Positions 44,287 through 54,994 of a stretch of 64,000 nucleotides of DNA are shown here, piece after piece (the stretch's first letter is position 1; every line of letters starts with the position of its first letter). Source of the stretch: Trichobilharzia regenti. Lineage: Eukaryota; Platyhelminthes; Trematoda; Strigeidida; Schistosomatidae. The stretch spans positions 11,639,517-11,703,516 of the forward strand of contig OX235263.1 of the NCBI GenBank assembly GCA_944472135.2. Reading direction: 5' to 3'. Position numbers and translations under genes: made by a program. Under the pieces are notes generated by a model. That model was not told where the DNA came from. It was given only the letters and a program-made list of their open reading frames with translations, and ran no database searches.

Positions 44287-44620
44287 TGTGGTGAGAGAAG
44301 GCTAGCCAAAAATAGTAGACAGTATTTTACGTCAATGGGTATGCTGCAAATATTGGTCATGAGAAAATATGAACAAGACTGATTCAACAACCAATCACAG
44401 AAGACTTTACGTAGGCAGATACAGTTAACATATAGCTAATTTGACATTAAAGAAACAGTCACAAAGAGATGCAAGGTCGACTTGCTGTGAAAAACAACCA
44501 ATCAGAAGACTGCGTTTGTCTGCTTGAATAAGCTACAATAATGTACATGAAAATATATAAATATATAATGATTTCCTTAATAAATGATCTGTTGCCTGGC
44601 TCTTATCTTATTTGGTTACA
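44287..44620 (+). mobile_element. Solo LTR with perfect 4-bp duplication
   Basis: 334 bp, TGTGGTGAGAG...TTGGTTACA. Flanked by GTGG at 44283-44286 and 44621-44624. It contains two CCAATCA boxes, a TATAAATATATAA run and AATAAA before the CTGTTGCCTGG block. The 4-bp duplication and TG/CA ends fit a Gypsy-type LTR retrotransposon. No internal region remains. Confidence 0.85.
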
Positions 44621-45054
44621 GTGGTAGACTGAGTGAAGTATTTGAACATACCTCTCCTAGGTATTCTATAACTATAAGTAATTACTACTTTGTTAAGATG
44701 GTGTTCAACACAGCTCGTTTCATTTTTAGAATAGGGGTGTTTTTTTAAAAATTCCTATTATACTTGGAAATTTTGAACTCCTATTTGTAAAACAGAGTTC
44801 TCAGGCCTGCTCATGTAGTATCGTGTGTCAACTAGTTGACGAAATGTAGCATTACTGAGTCTATCTAAGCCTTGTAAATACATATTCAGAAATCCTGACA
44901 TTTAAACGTTTTTTCTATACTGCACATACACGAATTTGCAGCATAATATGAACTGATAACTTATGTTTTGATCAACAAAGGTCTATCGTCGACTAGCTAA
45001 TCGAACGTTGCATTTGCCTACAGAATAGGATATTTCATACATTTATTCCTCTTA
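44621..45054. other. Unassigned stretch
   Basis: No coding frame or repeat recognised. Confidence 0.35.
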
Positions 45055-45700
45055 GTGAATTTGAATAAAGCAAGAAAAAAAGTGGTTTTATGCTAAAGAA
45101 AATGTTACAATCATTGTTTATTTCGTTGGCTTCTCATCAGCTGCTTACAGCCCGAAGTCATTACTGAGTATATCCACAAGGACAATTTTAACATGCTTGC
45201 ACAGAGTTCACTTTTAAGCAAAATCAATCAATGAGTATATGCATACAATAATAATATACATAATAATAATTAACACTTTATGCTGAACAATAAAATGTTG
45301 ACACACAATGGAAACTTGCGACATTACATAATCAGATGAAACAGAGAATGAAAACATTCAGTTACCAGGATAAGCAAGGAAAGACTGATAACCACTTCTT
45401 TCTGAACGCATAAATCGAGTTTCAGCTGCTTGATTGAGATCGTCTTAATAAACCTGAGGAGAATTGAACTCTTTTACCTATCGATAATTATGAACGATAT
45501 TGCAACGTCCACCTCTTGACTCGTGTCAATGAGATGATGCTTGGCAATGTCACTGTTTTAAGCATTTGTTCCCTTTAGACATAAGCTTTTTGGTACATGT
45601 TCAGAAAATCGTAGTTATGCCTTTCTTTCTGCTCTTCCAATATAACTGCTCCAGCAGATACATGTAAATTCATACATGTAGTTGTAGGTAACACGAGAAG
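45055..45700 (-). pseudogene. P5 Penelope-like element, nuclease end and tail
   Basis: Minus strand about 45690-45380 matches the P5 nuclease at 23.2-23.53 kb (TACATGTATCTGCTGGAGCA, GAACATGTACCAAAAAGC, CACTCATTG-type blocks), with frameshifts. The tail is at 45175-45055 and matches 21120-21270. It is bracketed by an inverted tail at 45760-45870. Confidence 0.65.
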
Positions 45701-45759
45701 AATATCTGTCGATTTCCACTGCACCAAAGAGCAAGTATGTTGAAATTGTTTCTGTAGCT

Positions 45760-45870
45760 ATGCTTAATAATGACTTTGTCTTGTAAGCAGCTTATGAGTA
45801 GCCAGCGAGATAAATGATGGAAACATTTTATTCTGCAAAAACCACTCTTGTTCTTACATTATTCTGAAAA
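45760..45870 (+). repeat. P5 tail, inverted copy
   Basis: The reverse complement matches 45060-45175 (AGTGGTTTTTGCAGAATAAA, CTGCTTACAAGACAAAGTC). Confidence 0.7.
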
Positions 45871-45899
45871 GGATATATTTACTGTCTGTGAAATCTGCT

Positions 45900-46200
45900 G
45901 AAGACGTTTATATTTTTTTTAATGTTATCTGATTGATGAATACGCTTCAATTCCTGTATCATGCTGTGATCTAACTGTGACTGGAATTCACTAATTAATC
46001 GTACAGAATACCTATGATTAGTCTTAAGAATCATCCCCCTTTCTTTTAGCTTATTTGGTTCAGTAACGCTTTTTTAAACACAAAAGTTACGTAACTAATT
46101 ATAATTGGAAAAACTGGATTTGTGTTTTTTTAGTACGGTCTATTTCTAATAATAAGCATTTGTTAAGCTTTAATGAATATTTCAGTACATATTTTAAGCA
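45900..46200. repeat. Inverted repeat J, left arm
   Basis: The reverse complement aligns over about 290 bp with 48465-48760. Shared blocks include AACACAAATCCAGTTTTTCC, AATTAGTTACGTAACT and GATTCTTAAGACTAATCATA. Confidence 0.8.
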
Positions 46201-46269
46201 AAAGTGAAAAGTTAATAGAGAACTGAAGTCACAGGTTGATGACCAATGACGGTAGGAACACTCACTGGT

Positions 46270-46540
46270 CATAAGTCAAGTCCTTGATTTGGATAGGGAC
46301 AAAACAATCAGTGACCTAATAATTTTGTCATATTTAATTGACAATGGTCATATAGCGGAGAAAACGAGAGCTTTCAAGGTAATTTATCGTATCCCACCGA
46401 ATCTTTCCAATAAACTTTGCATTCGTCTACTGCACACAGATGAGGCAATAGGCATTAGAACTATTAAACCTAAACTATGCATTCAAAAGAAGTTCGTTGA
46501 GCTATTATCCCTCCCTTGGCCTACTAAAACATGACCAACT
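46270..46540 (+). pseudogene. Penelope-like element, C-terminal part
   Basis: An 81-residue frame reads DLIILSYLIDNGHIAEKTRA, FKVIYRIPPNLSNKLCIRLL, then EAIGIRTIKPKLCIQKKFVE and LLSLPWPTKT before a stop. This is the clearest example here of the PLE C-terminal block after the GIY-YIG core. The core itself is missing. The frame is unbroken. Confidence 0.7.
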
Positions 46541-47160
46541 AATGACTTCTACACCACCCCTTGTTTATATTTTCAACCCTTTTCTTATCATTCTTTAACC
46601 TTATCACAACTTCATTAAAAACGTGTCTCATCAACTTCCTTTACAGTCTAGCATTACTTAATCGGTTCATTTGTTTTTACTTGCCTTTATCGACCACTAC
46701 GTCCACCTGAACAATTGTTTGTCTAACCATACTGCTTTTCCTTATTCGTGTTATCACAGATTGCCTCACTTTTTCATCCTTATTATTGATAAGACCATTA
46801 TTATTATTACTATTAGCATTACTACTATTATCACTAATTGCACAATTTATATTCACCATCTTATTATCCTATAGACAAAACACCATGATTGGTTTATATT
46901 TGAATTTTTATTTGTAAACTTACATATATTAGAGTTAAGCCTGATGAGATCTAATTGAAAACAGCAATATTGTTCGCTTGAATGTGTTGTTCTAAATTTT
47001 ACTATCGGAATATCTAATATATTGAATTTTATCTATCCAGAGCTTACAGACTATCCCTCTGATCATGTAACCAAAGGCTGCCCACCTCGCAAATAAACCT
47101 TTCCCCTATTCTAATATTAGGCATAATTCACATGATTTAATTCAATTTTAAATTTTCCAG
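46541..47160. other. Unassigned AT-rich stretch (probable PLE tail)
   Basis: ATT repeats near 46780-46840. No gene. Confidence 0.35.
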
Positions 47161-47164
47161 TCGA

Positions 47165-47290
47165 TTGATTGAACTGAAGTACTCGCTATCAGGTTGAAAT
47201 GTCGGCTTCTTGTGCAGATGTTTTGACGATGTCTCGGTTCACGATGAATAGCAGTAGGATCCAGGATGTGCATTTCATCCTCTCTGAATT
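47165..47290 (-). mobile_element. SINE-2 3' fragment
   Basis: AAGAAGCCGACATTTCAACC on the minus strand and GGATCCTACTGCTATTCATCG near 47265. Inverted relative to the next copy. Confidence 0.6.
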
Positions 47291-47329
47291 AAATAATTTA
47301 CGTGACCTGTTGCAAAAAAGGTAGCTTAC

Positions 47330-47490
47330 TTCACCCAAGTGGTCTAGTGGATAATGCTTTAACGTCTGAAATTATGGGCAACAGGTTCGAGTCTCCATGG
47401 GAACATCATCACATACAGTAACGAGTCCCAAGCAGGACGAAATGCGCACCCTGGATTCCACTGCTAGTCACCATCCACCGATTAATTAAT
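47330..47490 (+). mobile_element. SINE-2 (Sm-alpha-like), decayed hammerhead
   Basis: Box A AAGTGGTCTAGTGGATAATG, box B CAGGTTCGAGTCTCC, then ACGAGTCCCA, GGACGAAATGCGC and CCTGGATTCCACTGC. The first core strand is shortened (TAACGA) and the cleavage triplet is ACC, so it should be inactive. Confidence 0.8.
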
Positions 47491-47599
47491 GTGAAGCTAG
47501 ATTAAATTGTGACAGACAAACTGCTACTGAGTGGTATTCCACTTTTAGTTGTTTCTCTGAACAAGTTCGCGATAAGTTTAAGAATAAAAAGTTATCAAA

Positions 47600-47855
47600 A
47601 TAACACTTGGATTATTTTTCCTTTACGCTCCCAGTGGAACATAGATGGCTTCAGGCTAGGAGATTGAAGTTTCAGTAGCAGTGGCGTTTATTTTTACGAG
47701 ATCGGGTTGCTAATCTAATGCCTAACCTTTCCTATTTACCAGTCTTATTGTTGGTTTAGCGTGTTGAAGGAGGGCGTTGGTCAGGAATAGGACCCTGGAT
47801 CACATGGACTGTTGGCTAGGTGTCTACCGCCGTTCCACAGACGCACACTTAGATT
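47600..47855 (-). mobile_element. SINE-5 copy
   Basis: Minus strand: GTGCGTCTGTGGAACGG, body, 3' end CTATGTTCCACTGGGAGCG. Box A and B are degraded. Confidence 0.68.
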
Positions 47856-48026
47856 TAAACAAATATAATATATAATTACATGATCTCAGTTCCTATAAAC
47901 TTCCCCGTATTTGAATCCGTAAATTATATATATATATGGGAAACTTGATGTCAAGTAGTCGACTTTGCTGCTGTCTGATCGGAGGTTATCATCTGAAAGC
48001 CTTAAATTGATGAAATTTAGTCTGTG

Positions 48027-48379
48027 TGTGGTGAGAGCTGTCTGCCAGCCAAAATTGTAGACACCAATTCACGTCAATGTTTACGTCCTGAATTGGGGAC
48101 ATGAAAAAAAAACAAGAACGAGGCTTAACCTTGAGGAACCCACCAACCAATCACAACTGACTTAACTTGTGCAGATACAATTCGCAGATATATGGCTTAA
48201 CTTTCTAAGAAACGGTCACAAGCAGTACACGATAACATTCAGCAAGAAAACAACCAATCAAAAGAGGTTTCTTCTATGCTAACAATAATGCTAATAATAA
48301 TGTACATAAAATTTTATCAGTATCTCGTGCTTTTCTCAATAAACGATTTATTGCCTGACCCTTGCTTTCTGTCGTTACA
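48027..48379 (+). mobile_element. Solo LTR with perfect 4-bp duplication
   Basis: 353 bp, same family as 44287-44620. Flanked by TGTG at 48023-48026 and 48380-48383. Two CCAATCA boxes and AATAAACGATTTATTGCCTG near the 3' end. Confidence 0.83.
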
Positions 48380-48464
48380 TGTGTTAGAACTAAAGACTTG
48401 ATATCTTGATATAAATCACCAACTTCTTACTTCAGATCCCTTTCAGCTTTACAGTTTTGCTTAA

Positions 48465-48760
48465 AATAAGTAGTGAAATATTAACTAAAGCATAATAAAC
48501 ACTTTGCATCAGAAATATACTGAACTTTTAAAAACACAAATCCAGTTTTTCCCAATTTTAATTAGTTACGTAACTGTTGTATTTAAAAAAGCGTTACTGA
48601 ATTAAATCAGCTAAAAGAAAGGGGATGATTCTTAAGACTAATCATAGGTATTCTGTACGATTAATTAGTGCATTCCAGTTAAAGTTAGATTACAGCATGA
48701 TTCAGAAATTTACGCATATTGATCAGTCAGATGAAGTTTTGAAATATAAAGGCGTTAGTT
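48465..48760. repeat. Inverted repeat J, right arm
   Basis: Inverse of 45900-46200. About 2.3 kb lies between the arms, holding a PLE end, SINE-2, SINE-5 and a solo LTR. Confidence 0.8.
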
Positions 48761-49769
48761 AACTAATTATGAAAGTGCAATTGATGCAATCTCAGGAATG
48801 TTTAACGTTACTACATTTCATTTTGTGTATAAAATATACGCTTCCTTCTGGCTTCTGCTACTGAAAAGAGTTATTAGTAGTATATACAGATGCAGATTGA
48901 TAGAAACTAACCAAAGTTAAAAACAACATTTTAAGTCAGTACCTACAGAATTCGAAACGTTATTTCTTAAAATACGGATCTAAACTACGTTGTGGTCAAG
49001 AAATAATCTCAAAGATTAACCCTTCGGATTAATATAATGGGATAATGTAAGGGACTTCTTTTTTATTGTTTCCTAGGCGATGGCATGATGTGCTAGTAGA
49101 ATCAATAGAAACTCTACCTCTCAGTCAGCTCCCTTTTAGGCCAGCCACTCCTTCCTATTAAATACTGCAGCAACCTCTGAGAGGAAATTAATTCCAAGTA
49201 TGGGTCACGTAACTCGGGCTCACTAGTGAAAAGGAGCAATACTTTGCGATCGTCAATAAGATGGCTACAGTGTGACATACCTGCGATTTTCAAAACGTGT
49301 TCACCTACCGTTTGAACTGTAAATGAATTCGGTCTGACAGTCTGACATGGATTTTTATCTGTTGATGAAACCTTCCCCTCCTATATCTATTAAACGTACT
49401 GCTTATTGACCTTTCAGTCGCAACTTAGAAAACATGCTCCCTCTTGAAAGACTCCACTTGTTCCGGTATTACAGAAAGCAAATAATACACATTACACTGT
49501 CTGAAGTTATTCCTTCCCGTTTATATAGGCAGTAGCAGATCCTTCAGTGTCCTGATGTGCCACATTCAAAGCATTGATCTTTTCTGGCAATCACTCGTAG
49601 CGTCGCTATCAATCTGCGTCTATGCACTGCTGATAATTCTTGTTAGTAGCACACACTTCTGATAGAATCTTGGTCAGTATAGGTGTTTAATTTGAAAATA
49701 TTATTCGGAATATTCACTGTCTATTGTAACTGATTGATCATTCCGATTTCAGATTTATTGGTTGAAGAT
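48761..49769. other. Unassigned region
   Basis: No readable motif. 49500-49770 may be the 3' UTR of the CR1-A element. Confidence 0.35.
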
Positions 49770-50940
49770 AGAAGGCTTGGAGCCTATGTTAATCCTTTTC
49801 TAGTAGATTTCTATGGTTGCACAAACCCCTCTTGAACGAATCAGTTGAGGTTGCAGGCACCACTTCTTCTGGAAGTCGGTTCCAAGAGTTTATTACTCGG
49901 TGTGAAAACCAGTACTTAACAGCAATATGATTTCTTCTTGGCTTTTGAACTCTCCAGCTATGTCCTCCAAGGTGTTCCCACCTGGTGGGAAGGAAAAGAG
50001 ATAATAGGTCAGGTCCGTAGTCATTAATTAAAATTTTAAACATTGTGATTAAATCTCCTCTCTGCCTACAGTATGACAGGGAGAAGAGATTTAAACTGTC
50101 CAGTCTTTCCTCGTATGATAAGTTAGTCATGCCGTGAACCATACGTGTTGCCTTCCTTTGAACCCTTTCTAGAATGTGTGAGTCCCCTTTTAGACAAATA
50201 CTGGCAGCCTGGATGCAGTTTTCCACTCTCGACCTCACCAGAGATGTATATAAGGAGGTGAACATATCTCTGGTGATTCTAGTAAAGGCTCTGTGAATTG
50301 CCCATAAGGACCTGAAACTAAGTGCAGCCACCGCGCGAAAGGGGGCTGTAGTTTTTAAGTCGTGGCTAACTATGACACCTAGGTCCAAGTGAGTCTAAAC
50401 TGATGGAAGTGTTATTCCCTCTAGTCTGTAGGAGCTGGTGCTTGCTTGTCCGACACGCATGGTTGCACAGTTCGCCCCATTGATCAGGAGCATCCATTCT
50501 ATAGACCGCTCTGACAATTTGTTGAGGTCCTCTTGCAACATGGAATTATCACTTTTTCCGTTCAGCCCCCTCCAAAATTTTAAGTCATCTGCGTATAGAA
50601 CTATGAAGGATTTGGTGAGCAGAGGTCCGAGAAGTCCGAGTACCGAGCCTTGTGGCACTCCGCTATGTACTGCTGTCCAAGAGAAGAGTTTTCAGTTGAT
50701 CTTAACCCTCTGCCTCCTATCTAAGAGGAATTCCCTGAGCCATATTAGTAATCTGCCTTTGATACCAAGACTTCCCAACTTCATGAGTAGTCTTTTTTGA
50801 GGTACTTTATCAAAGGCTTTGCTGAAGTCCATGAAGACGACGTCAACGGGTCTTCTGTTGTCCAATGATTTGAACCAGCTCTCTCTTGCAGTGAGGATTT
50901 TTGACAGGCATTTCTCAATAAGTAAAATAGCAAAATAATA
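49770..50940 (-). pseudogene. CR1-A (SR1-like) LINE, RT and C-terminal domain
   Basis: On the minus strand: DVVFMDFSKAFDKVPQKRLL near 50855-50795 (first catalytic Asp); HSGVPQGSVLG near 50675-50640; then a short in-frame loss, so that VLYADDLKFWRG (catalytic YADD, near 50605) follows after only nine residues. Next come NKLSERSIEWMLLINGANCA and GITLPSV, one TAG at 50395-50397, and an open 200-residue stretch in the same frame: DLGVIVSHDLKTTA, LYTSLVRSRVENCIQAASIC, LERVQRKATRMVHGM, LSYEERLDSLNLFSLSYCRQ, RGDLITMFKIL, WNRLPEEVVPA. The stop comes at 49789. Endonuclease and RT N-terminus are missing. One stop plus the deletion make it dead but young. Confidence 0.85.
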
Positions 50941-51284
50941 TTGTCAAGTGTTGCTTTCCAGGGAATTTAATTGATAACAAGTTTGTTCATAGGAAAAGGC
51001 TTGGTTAGAGGACCAACGCTGAGGCTACCGAAAAACCAACACCTGAAGATTAATCTGTTGACCTCTGTAATGACTGACCACAGGACAAGATTGGCTTAGG
51101 TTCTAGTGAGAAGTCGTGACTGGCAGTTTCCACCTAAGCTTGGTGTGAGGACGGGGATTCTGTAGCAGCCAAAACCGTCTTGTTATGTGCTGGTGGCGGG
51201 GAATCGATCTGTGAGTCGTACTGCATTGATGACACAACACTTCCTTGAGAAACATACACACGGTCACAAAATGCTTCATATAAC
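50941..51284. other. Unassigned stretch
   Basis: No coding frame. A box-B-like AATCGATCTG is not convincing. Confidence 0.35.
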
Positions 51285-51475
51285 AGGATAAAGACGATTA
51301 TTCTGGAATAAATCAAGGGTTCTATTTAGCAATTATAGAAAAAACTCAGAATTATCTCAGCAGTTCCATTATGAATCTATGCAGTCCAATTTTAGTACAA
51401 AATTAGCAATCACGACAAAGCAGAATATTCCTAACAAGGTGAAATCAAGGCTTCTGCCTTAAGAATCACACACCG
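51285..51475. repeat. Dispersed repeat R, copy 2
   Basis: Ordered matches to 12820-13040. It leads directly into the PLE RT fragment at 51480. Confidence 0.5.
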
Positions 51476-51479
51476 ACGC

Positions 51480-51905
51480 TTGTCGAAGACAGTTCAAGGC
51501 CAAAAGTGACCTTGACTCACTCTTAATACATTTGATCCCACCCCAAAAATATTCTGGAGATATGTGGATGACACTTTCCCATTGTTAAAAACAGAACATA
51601 TCTCTAGCTTTTTGACACACATAAACTCATTAGTAAAAGGGAATAAAATTCACATTTGAATCGGAAAAGGAACAAGGATAGTTAGCAATGACATTAGATT
51701 TTAAATTAAAACGAATAGAAGAAAGTAAACAACACACTAGCGTTTATAAAAAGCTAACACATTCTAGTAGATATTTAGACTTTAATTCATCTCATCCGTT
51801 AACTGTTAAGGCAGGCTTAGTGAAGTTTCTAACAAACCGAGCCATAGCACTAAGTAGCAGAAGAAAAGACCTAAATGATAAAATAAAACAGACAGAAGTG
51901 GCGTT
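51480..51905 (+). pseudogene. P3 Penelope-like RT fragment
   Basis: One frame at about 51550-51650 reads IFWRYVDDTFPLLKTEHISS, FLTHINSLV: the Penelope RT catalytic YVDD box, intact. After frameshifts, the frame from 51688 reads DFKLKRIEESKQHTSVYKKL, THSSRYLDFNSSHPL and RAIALSSRRKDLNDKIKQTE, the RT thumb. A SINE-3 begins at 51915 and cuts it off; the nuclease half is not found beyond it. Confidence 0.8.
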
Positions 51906-51914
51906 GGGGTTAAA

Positions 51915-52115
51915 GTGCGTCGGTGGCACAGTGGTTAGGACTCTCGCCGACCATGCACATGGTCCAGGGTTCGAGCCCGCACCGACGCACATCTGATATC
52001 TATGGTTGGCCTGAAAAATTTGGGTTACCGATATCCATGCTGAAAATTCCATACTTGTACCGAAAATACAGTGTGGAATCAAGCTTTAAATCAAAAATCA
52101 AAAAATCAAAAAAAT
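51915..52115 (+). mobile_element. SINE-3 copy, best preserved
   Basis: Plus strand: GTGCGTCGGTGGCACAGTGG (box A inside), GGTCCAGGGTTCGAGCCCG (box B), the family body, and a tail of ATCAAAAA units (52090-52115). The end is a short A-rich repeat tail, consistent with LINE-type mobilisation. Confidence 0.82.
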
Positions 52116-52744
52116 CAAATCCATATTGAAGTTATACTCTACCGCAGTGCCTAAGTTTTATACCAATATCAAACAAAATCACATTGTACAATACATCAAT
52201 AATGAATTACATAACCACGAAGAGAAGCATTAAAATTAGAGATTAAACAAGCACAATAACAAATAATAAGGATCAAGTCGACATATGATATGACATGAAG
52301 ATGTCAGAACATTGATATATACAGTCTAGGCGGGAAACGGATAATAATTACAAAGTTAGCTCAAACTTTTTCAAATAAGTGTAAATTTTGTGATCAAGCG
52401 CATACTGGAGAGATTTTCCAAACTATCCCTTCATATTACACACTCATAGATGACGATCACTGACAGTAGCAATAATATAAATCATCACTTCTCGCAAATT
52501 AGAATCAATGGGTCAATGGATTCCGCCCCCGTGTAAATACCTCTTTCACAAGCTCTCCTTGTAACCTGAATGCCGTGGATTCAATCCATGTTGATGTCAA
52601 AAGACCCCAATGCTGCAGAGTCCTGAGCTACTGGTGGAACACCTGTCCAGTACCCTATGGTTTTCAGTATTTGTCTAACTGCAATCACTACTTGTTTAAA
52701 CGTGTAACTGATACCGTTTCTCCTGAAGTTACACCATTTAATCT
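52116..52744. other. Unassigned region with a P2-tail scrap
   Basis: 52125-52165 (GTTATACTCTACCGCAGTG) matches the P2 tail near 63.19 kb. 52200-52340 weakly matches 13.12-13.25 kb. Confidence 0.4.
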
Positions 52745-52940
52745 TACTGACCACTCTATCAGTGCGTCGGTATGGGTTTAGACCCCCGTCAGACGCACTC
52801 CTTAACCTAGACAAGCCAATTATATAAGCCTGGTAAAGAGGGGTTTTTGTGTATATGTAGGGCTAGCAACCTCATTCCATTTAAAAAAAAACAACATCAG
52901 TCCTTTGAAGACCTGTTCCATTGAGAACGCAAATGAATCA
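52745..52940 (+). mobile_element. SINE-5-like copy
   Basis: AGTGCGTCGGTATGGGTTTAG, body GGGCTAGCAACCTCATTCC, 3' end AGACCTGTTCCATTGAGAACG. Confidence 0.6.
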
Positions 52941-53454
52941 AATGATTGGTAAAGAAATAAATCATTTTATCAAAGCAATTTTACACCAGAGTTTCCAAAA
53001 TCTAGGTTCTTGTACAACAGCCTTATTATAATTGTTCTGCATGAGTTATTATTATTTACCTTGTCATCTGGGTGATATGGTAGGGAAAATAAATCATGTG
53101 CAGATTGTTGAAATTAATTAATTCATGAAATTATAAAAAAAAAAGACAAAATGTGTTTACATAGTGAAATTATTACCATCATTATTCAATTCTGTTGATT
53201 CTGTCACTTCATGAGGTGGAATGTCTGAACCTAGTCAAGTTCTGTTTTAATCCATCAGTGCTATTTGGACAATTCAGATGTAAAAAGGCTTCTGATTTGA
53301 GGCGTTCCTTAATTTATATGATTATGAACAACAAATTTTGTTCGAAACTGTGTCATCCACTGAATAATACTGTTTCACTCACTGTGGAATATATGTACTA
53401 AACAAACTAATAGGAAATTACTTAATACCATAGTGCCCTGATTCACTGACTGAT
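52941..53454. other. Unassigned AT-rich stretch
   Basis: No recognisable feature. Confidence 0.35.
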
Positions 53455-53935
53455 TTCAACAAAGAACTTTGCACCGATGTGCAGCAGTTCAAGCCGTCAC
53501 AATTCACTCAGCACATAAAGCTAGAGAAGAAGACGAAGAAAGTAAAAGGAAACACAAAATAGAGACAGTAAGCGCAGATATGAGGCAAAACGAATAGTAA
53601 TATCAAAGAACAAGATAGTTTTATTGGTATTATAAGTCACAAGGATTAGATGCATCTGCGCCAGCTATTGAGATAGATTTTGAGCCATATCAATGATTGT
53701 CTCCAGCCACGGGTTTTCACCATCTCGAGGACGTCAGCCAGGAAGTCTAAACCTTACTGTGTAGCTGGCTTAAACTAACTGTTGAGGATTTCATTGACTG
53801 ATGAGGCCATTTTTTTTGCTTGACCACCAGTAGCTCTTTTCCAGCTTGACCCTATATCAACTAAGATTGCCCATCGAGGAAGGTGATGGTGGCGCGTGCA
53901 TGCGTAACACATATCCTAACCACAGTTTTAAACAT
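53455..53935 (-). mobile_element. RTE-1 LINE (second subfamily), 3' end
   Basis: Colinear with 23535-23960, covering the C-terminal codons (WGPRDGKN equivalents, GGQTKTWH equivalents) and 3' UTR, with several small indels. Truncated at about 53935. Older than the 23.5 kb copy because its frame is broken. Confidence 0.82.
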
Positions 53936-54029
53936 ACATTAACATGACGTTCCTTGTGATTTTAGAAAGTTTTCTGGGTGATTTCAACCTTGTTGAAATT
54001 CAACTTTGTTGGCTTAATTCTATAGTGTC

Positions 54030-54690
54030 TATACAAGTGACATCACTAGACAAGCCCTCAAGTGGAACCCGAAAGGGAAGCGGCGAGTTGGTCGTCCAAG
54101 GGTGACTTGGAGGAGGTCATGTGATATTTATCCATATATATATATATATATGTATGGTGGTCTCTCTTTCTGTGCTCTCTTAATCTGTGACCATTTCACT
54201 TTGATGAACCTGTCTCCTTTAACAATGTATATTCCCCTTATATTATATATAATATGTGTGTTTGTTGACATGTCTGCTATATTTTGCTATGTATATATGG
54301 ATCGATACTCCATTATAATTAGCCAATCATGTTAAGACTGTCTATTGATTTGTTCACACACTTGTTCGGACATTCATATATATTTCGCTCTCACAATTTG
54401 TGTGACTTATTTTGATTCTCCTTGTGTTTGGAAAAATAGAAGTATCATCGCAAACCTAGTGGTCTTCTGATTTCCGTCTTTCTTGCGTCAGGACTATTAA
54501 ATTCTCGACCAGTACATAACAATAATTTGGCGACGAGTACATAATATCATGTGAGGAGGAGATGAAAGCATGTGGGCAGACTTGAAGCGGGGTGAAAAAG
54601 TTGTCAGAAAACAAAAAGCGATGGAGGTGCGCAGCTGAAGCCCTATGTTCCTCTAGGAACTAAAGGATATAGTAGTAATAATACATGTGG
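54030..54690 (+). mobile_element. RTE-2 LINE 3' end split by an insertion
   Basis: 54030-54124 and 54547-54690 together equal the 3' end at 57.48-57.7 kb. The 54125-54546 insert is flanked by TCATGTGA. Confidence 0.85.
54125..54546 (+). mobile_element. LTR-like insertion with 8-bp duplication
   Basis: A 422-bp insert flanked by direct repeats TCATGTGA (54117-54124, 54547-54554). It starts with a TA-rich run, continues TGGTGGTCTCTC..., and ends GACCAGTACATAACAATAAT, TTGGCGACGAGTACATAATA. A diverged copy is inverted at 61340-61850. TTGGCGACGAG just after a CATAACA end looks like a primer binding site after an LTR, but a solo LTR should not carry it. Class is therefore uncertain. Confidence 0.6.
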
Positions 54691-54994
54691 TTGACGATTT
54701 AACAAGGCTTCTTACTTCTTACTGGATTTCTCGGTGGTCAAACAGAGGCTCTACAGTATCCATTTGCTGTGGGTTTGATTCCTGTCAAGGTTTTTTTTTT
54801 GAATTTTACTGCCTCATATTCTAAGAATTTTATTTTGTAGACACAGTTAGATTGTGAATTATTTCACTTGAACAAAATTGTCATTTAGTCTGTTAGACAT
54901 TGTCTTTTTTTACCACTCTTCTAGGATTGTCTGATATTTTCTCATCTAAATCGAAAAACAGCTGTTTAAGTTCATGTTTTTGAGATGCGTTTGC
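54691..54994. other. Short unassigned stretch
   Basis: 54725-54790 has a box-B-like GGGTTTGATTCC. No gene. Confidence 0.35.

Noticed and set aside
46671..46874. Plus and minus frames of 60-67 codons near ATT repeats
   Set aside because: Low-complexity Ile, Asn and Thr runs caused by trinucleotide repeats.
51915..51995. The tRNA-like head of SINE-3 considered as a real tRNA gene
   Set aside because: Box A and box B are good, but five dispersed copies share the same non-tRNA 3' body, so it is a SINE head.
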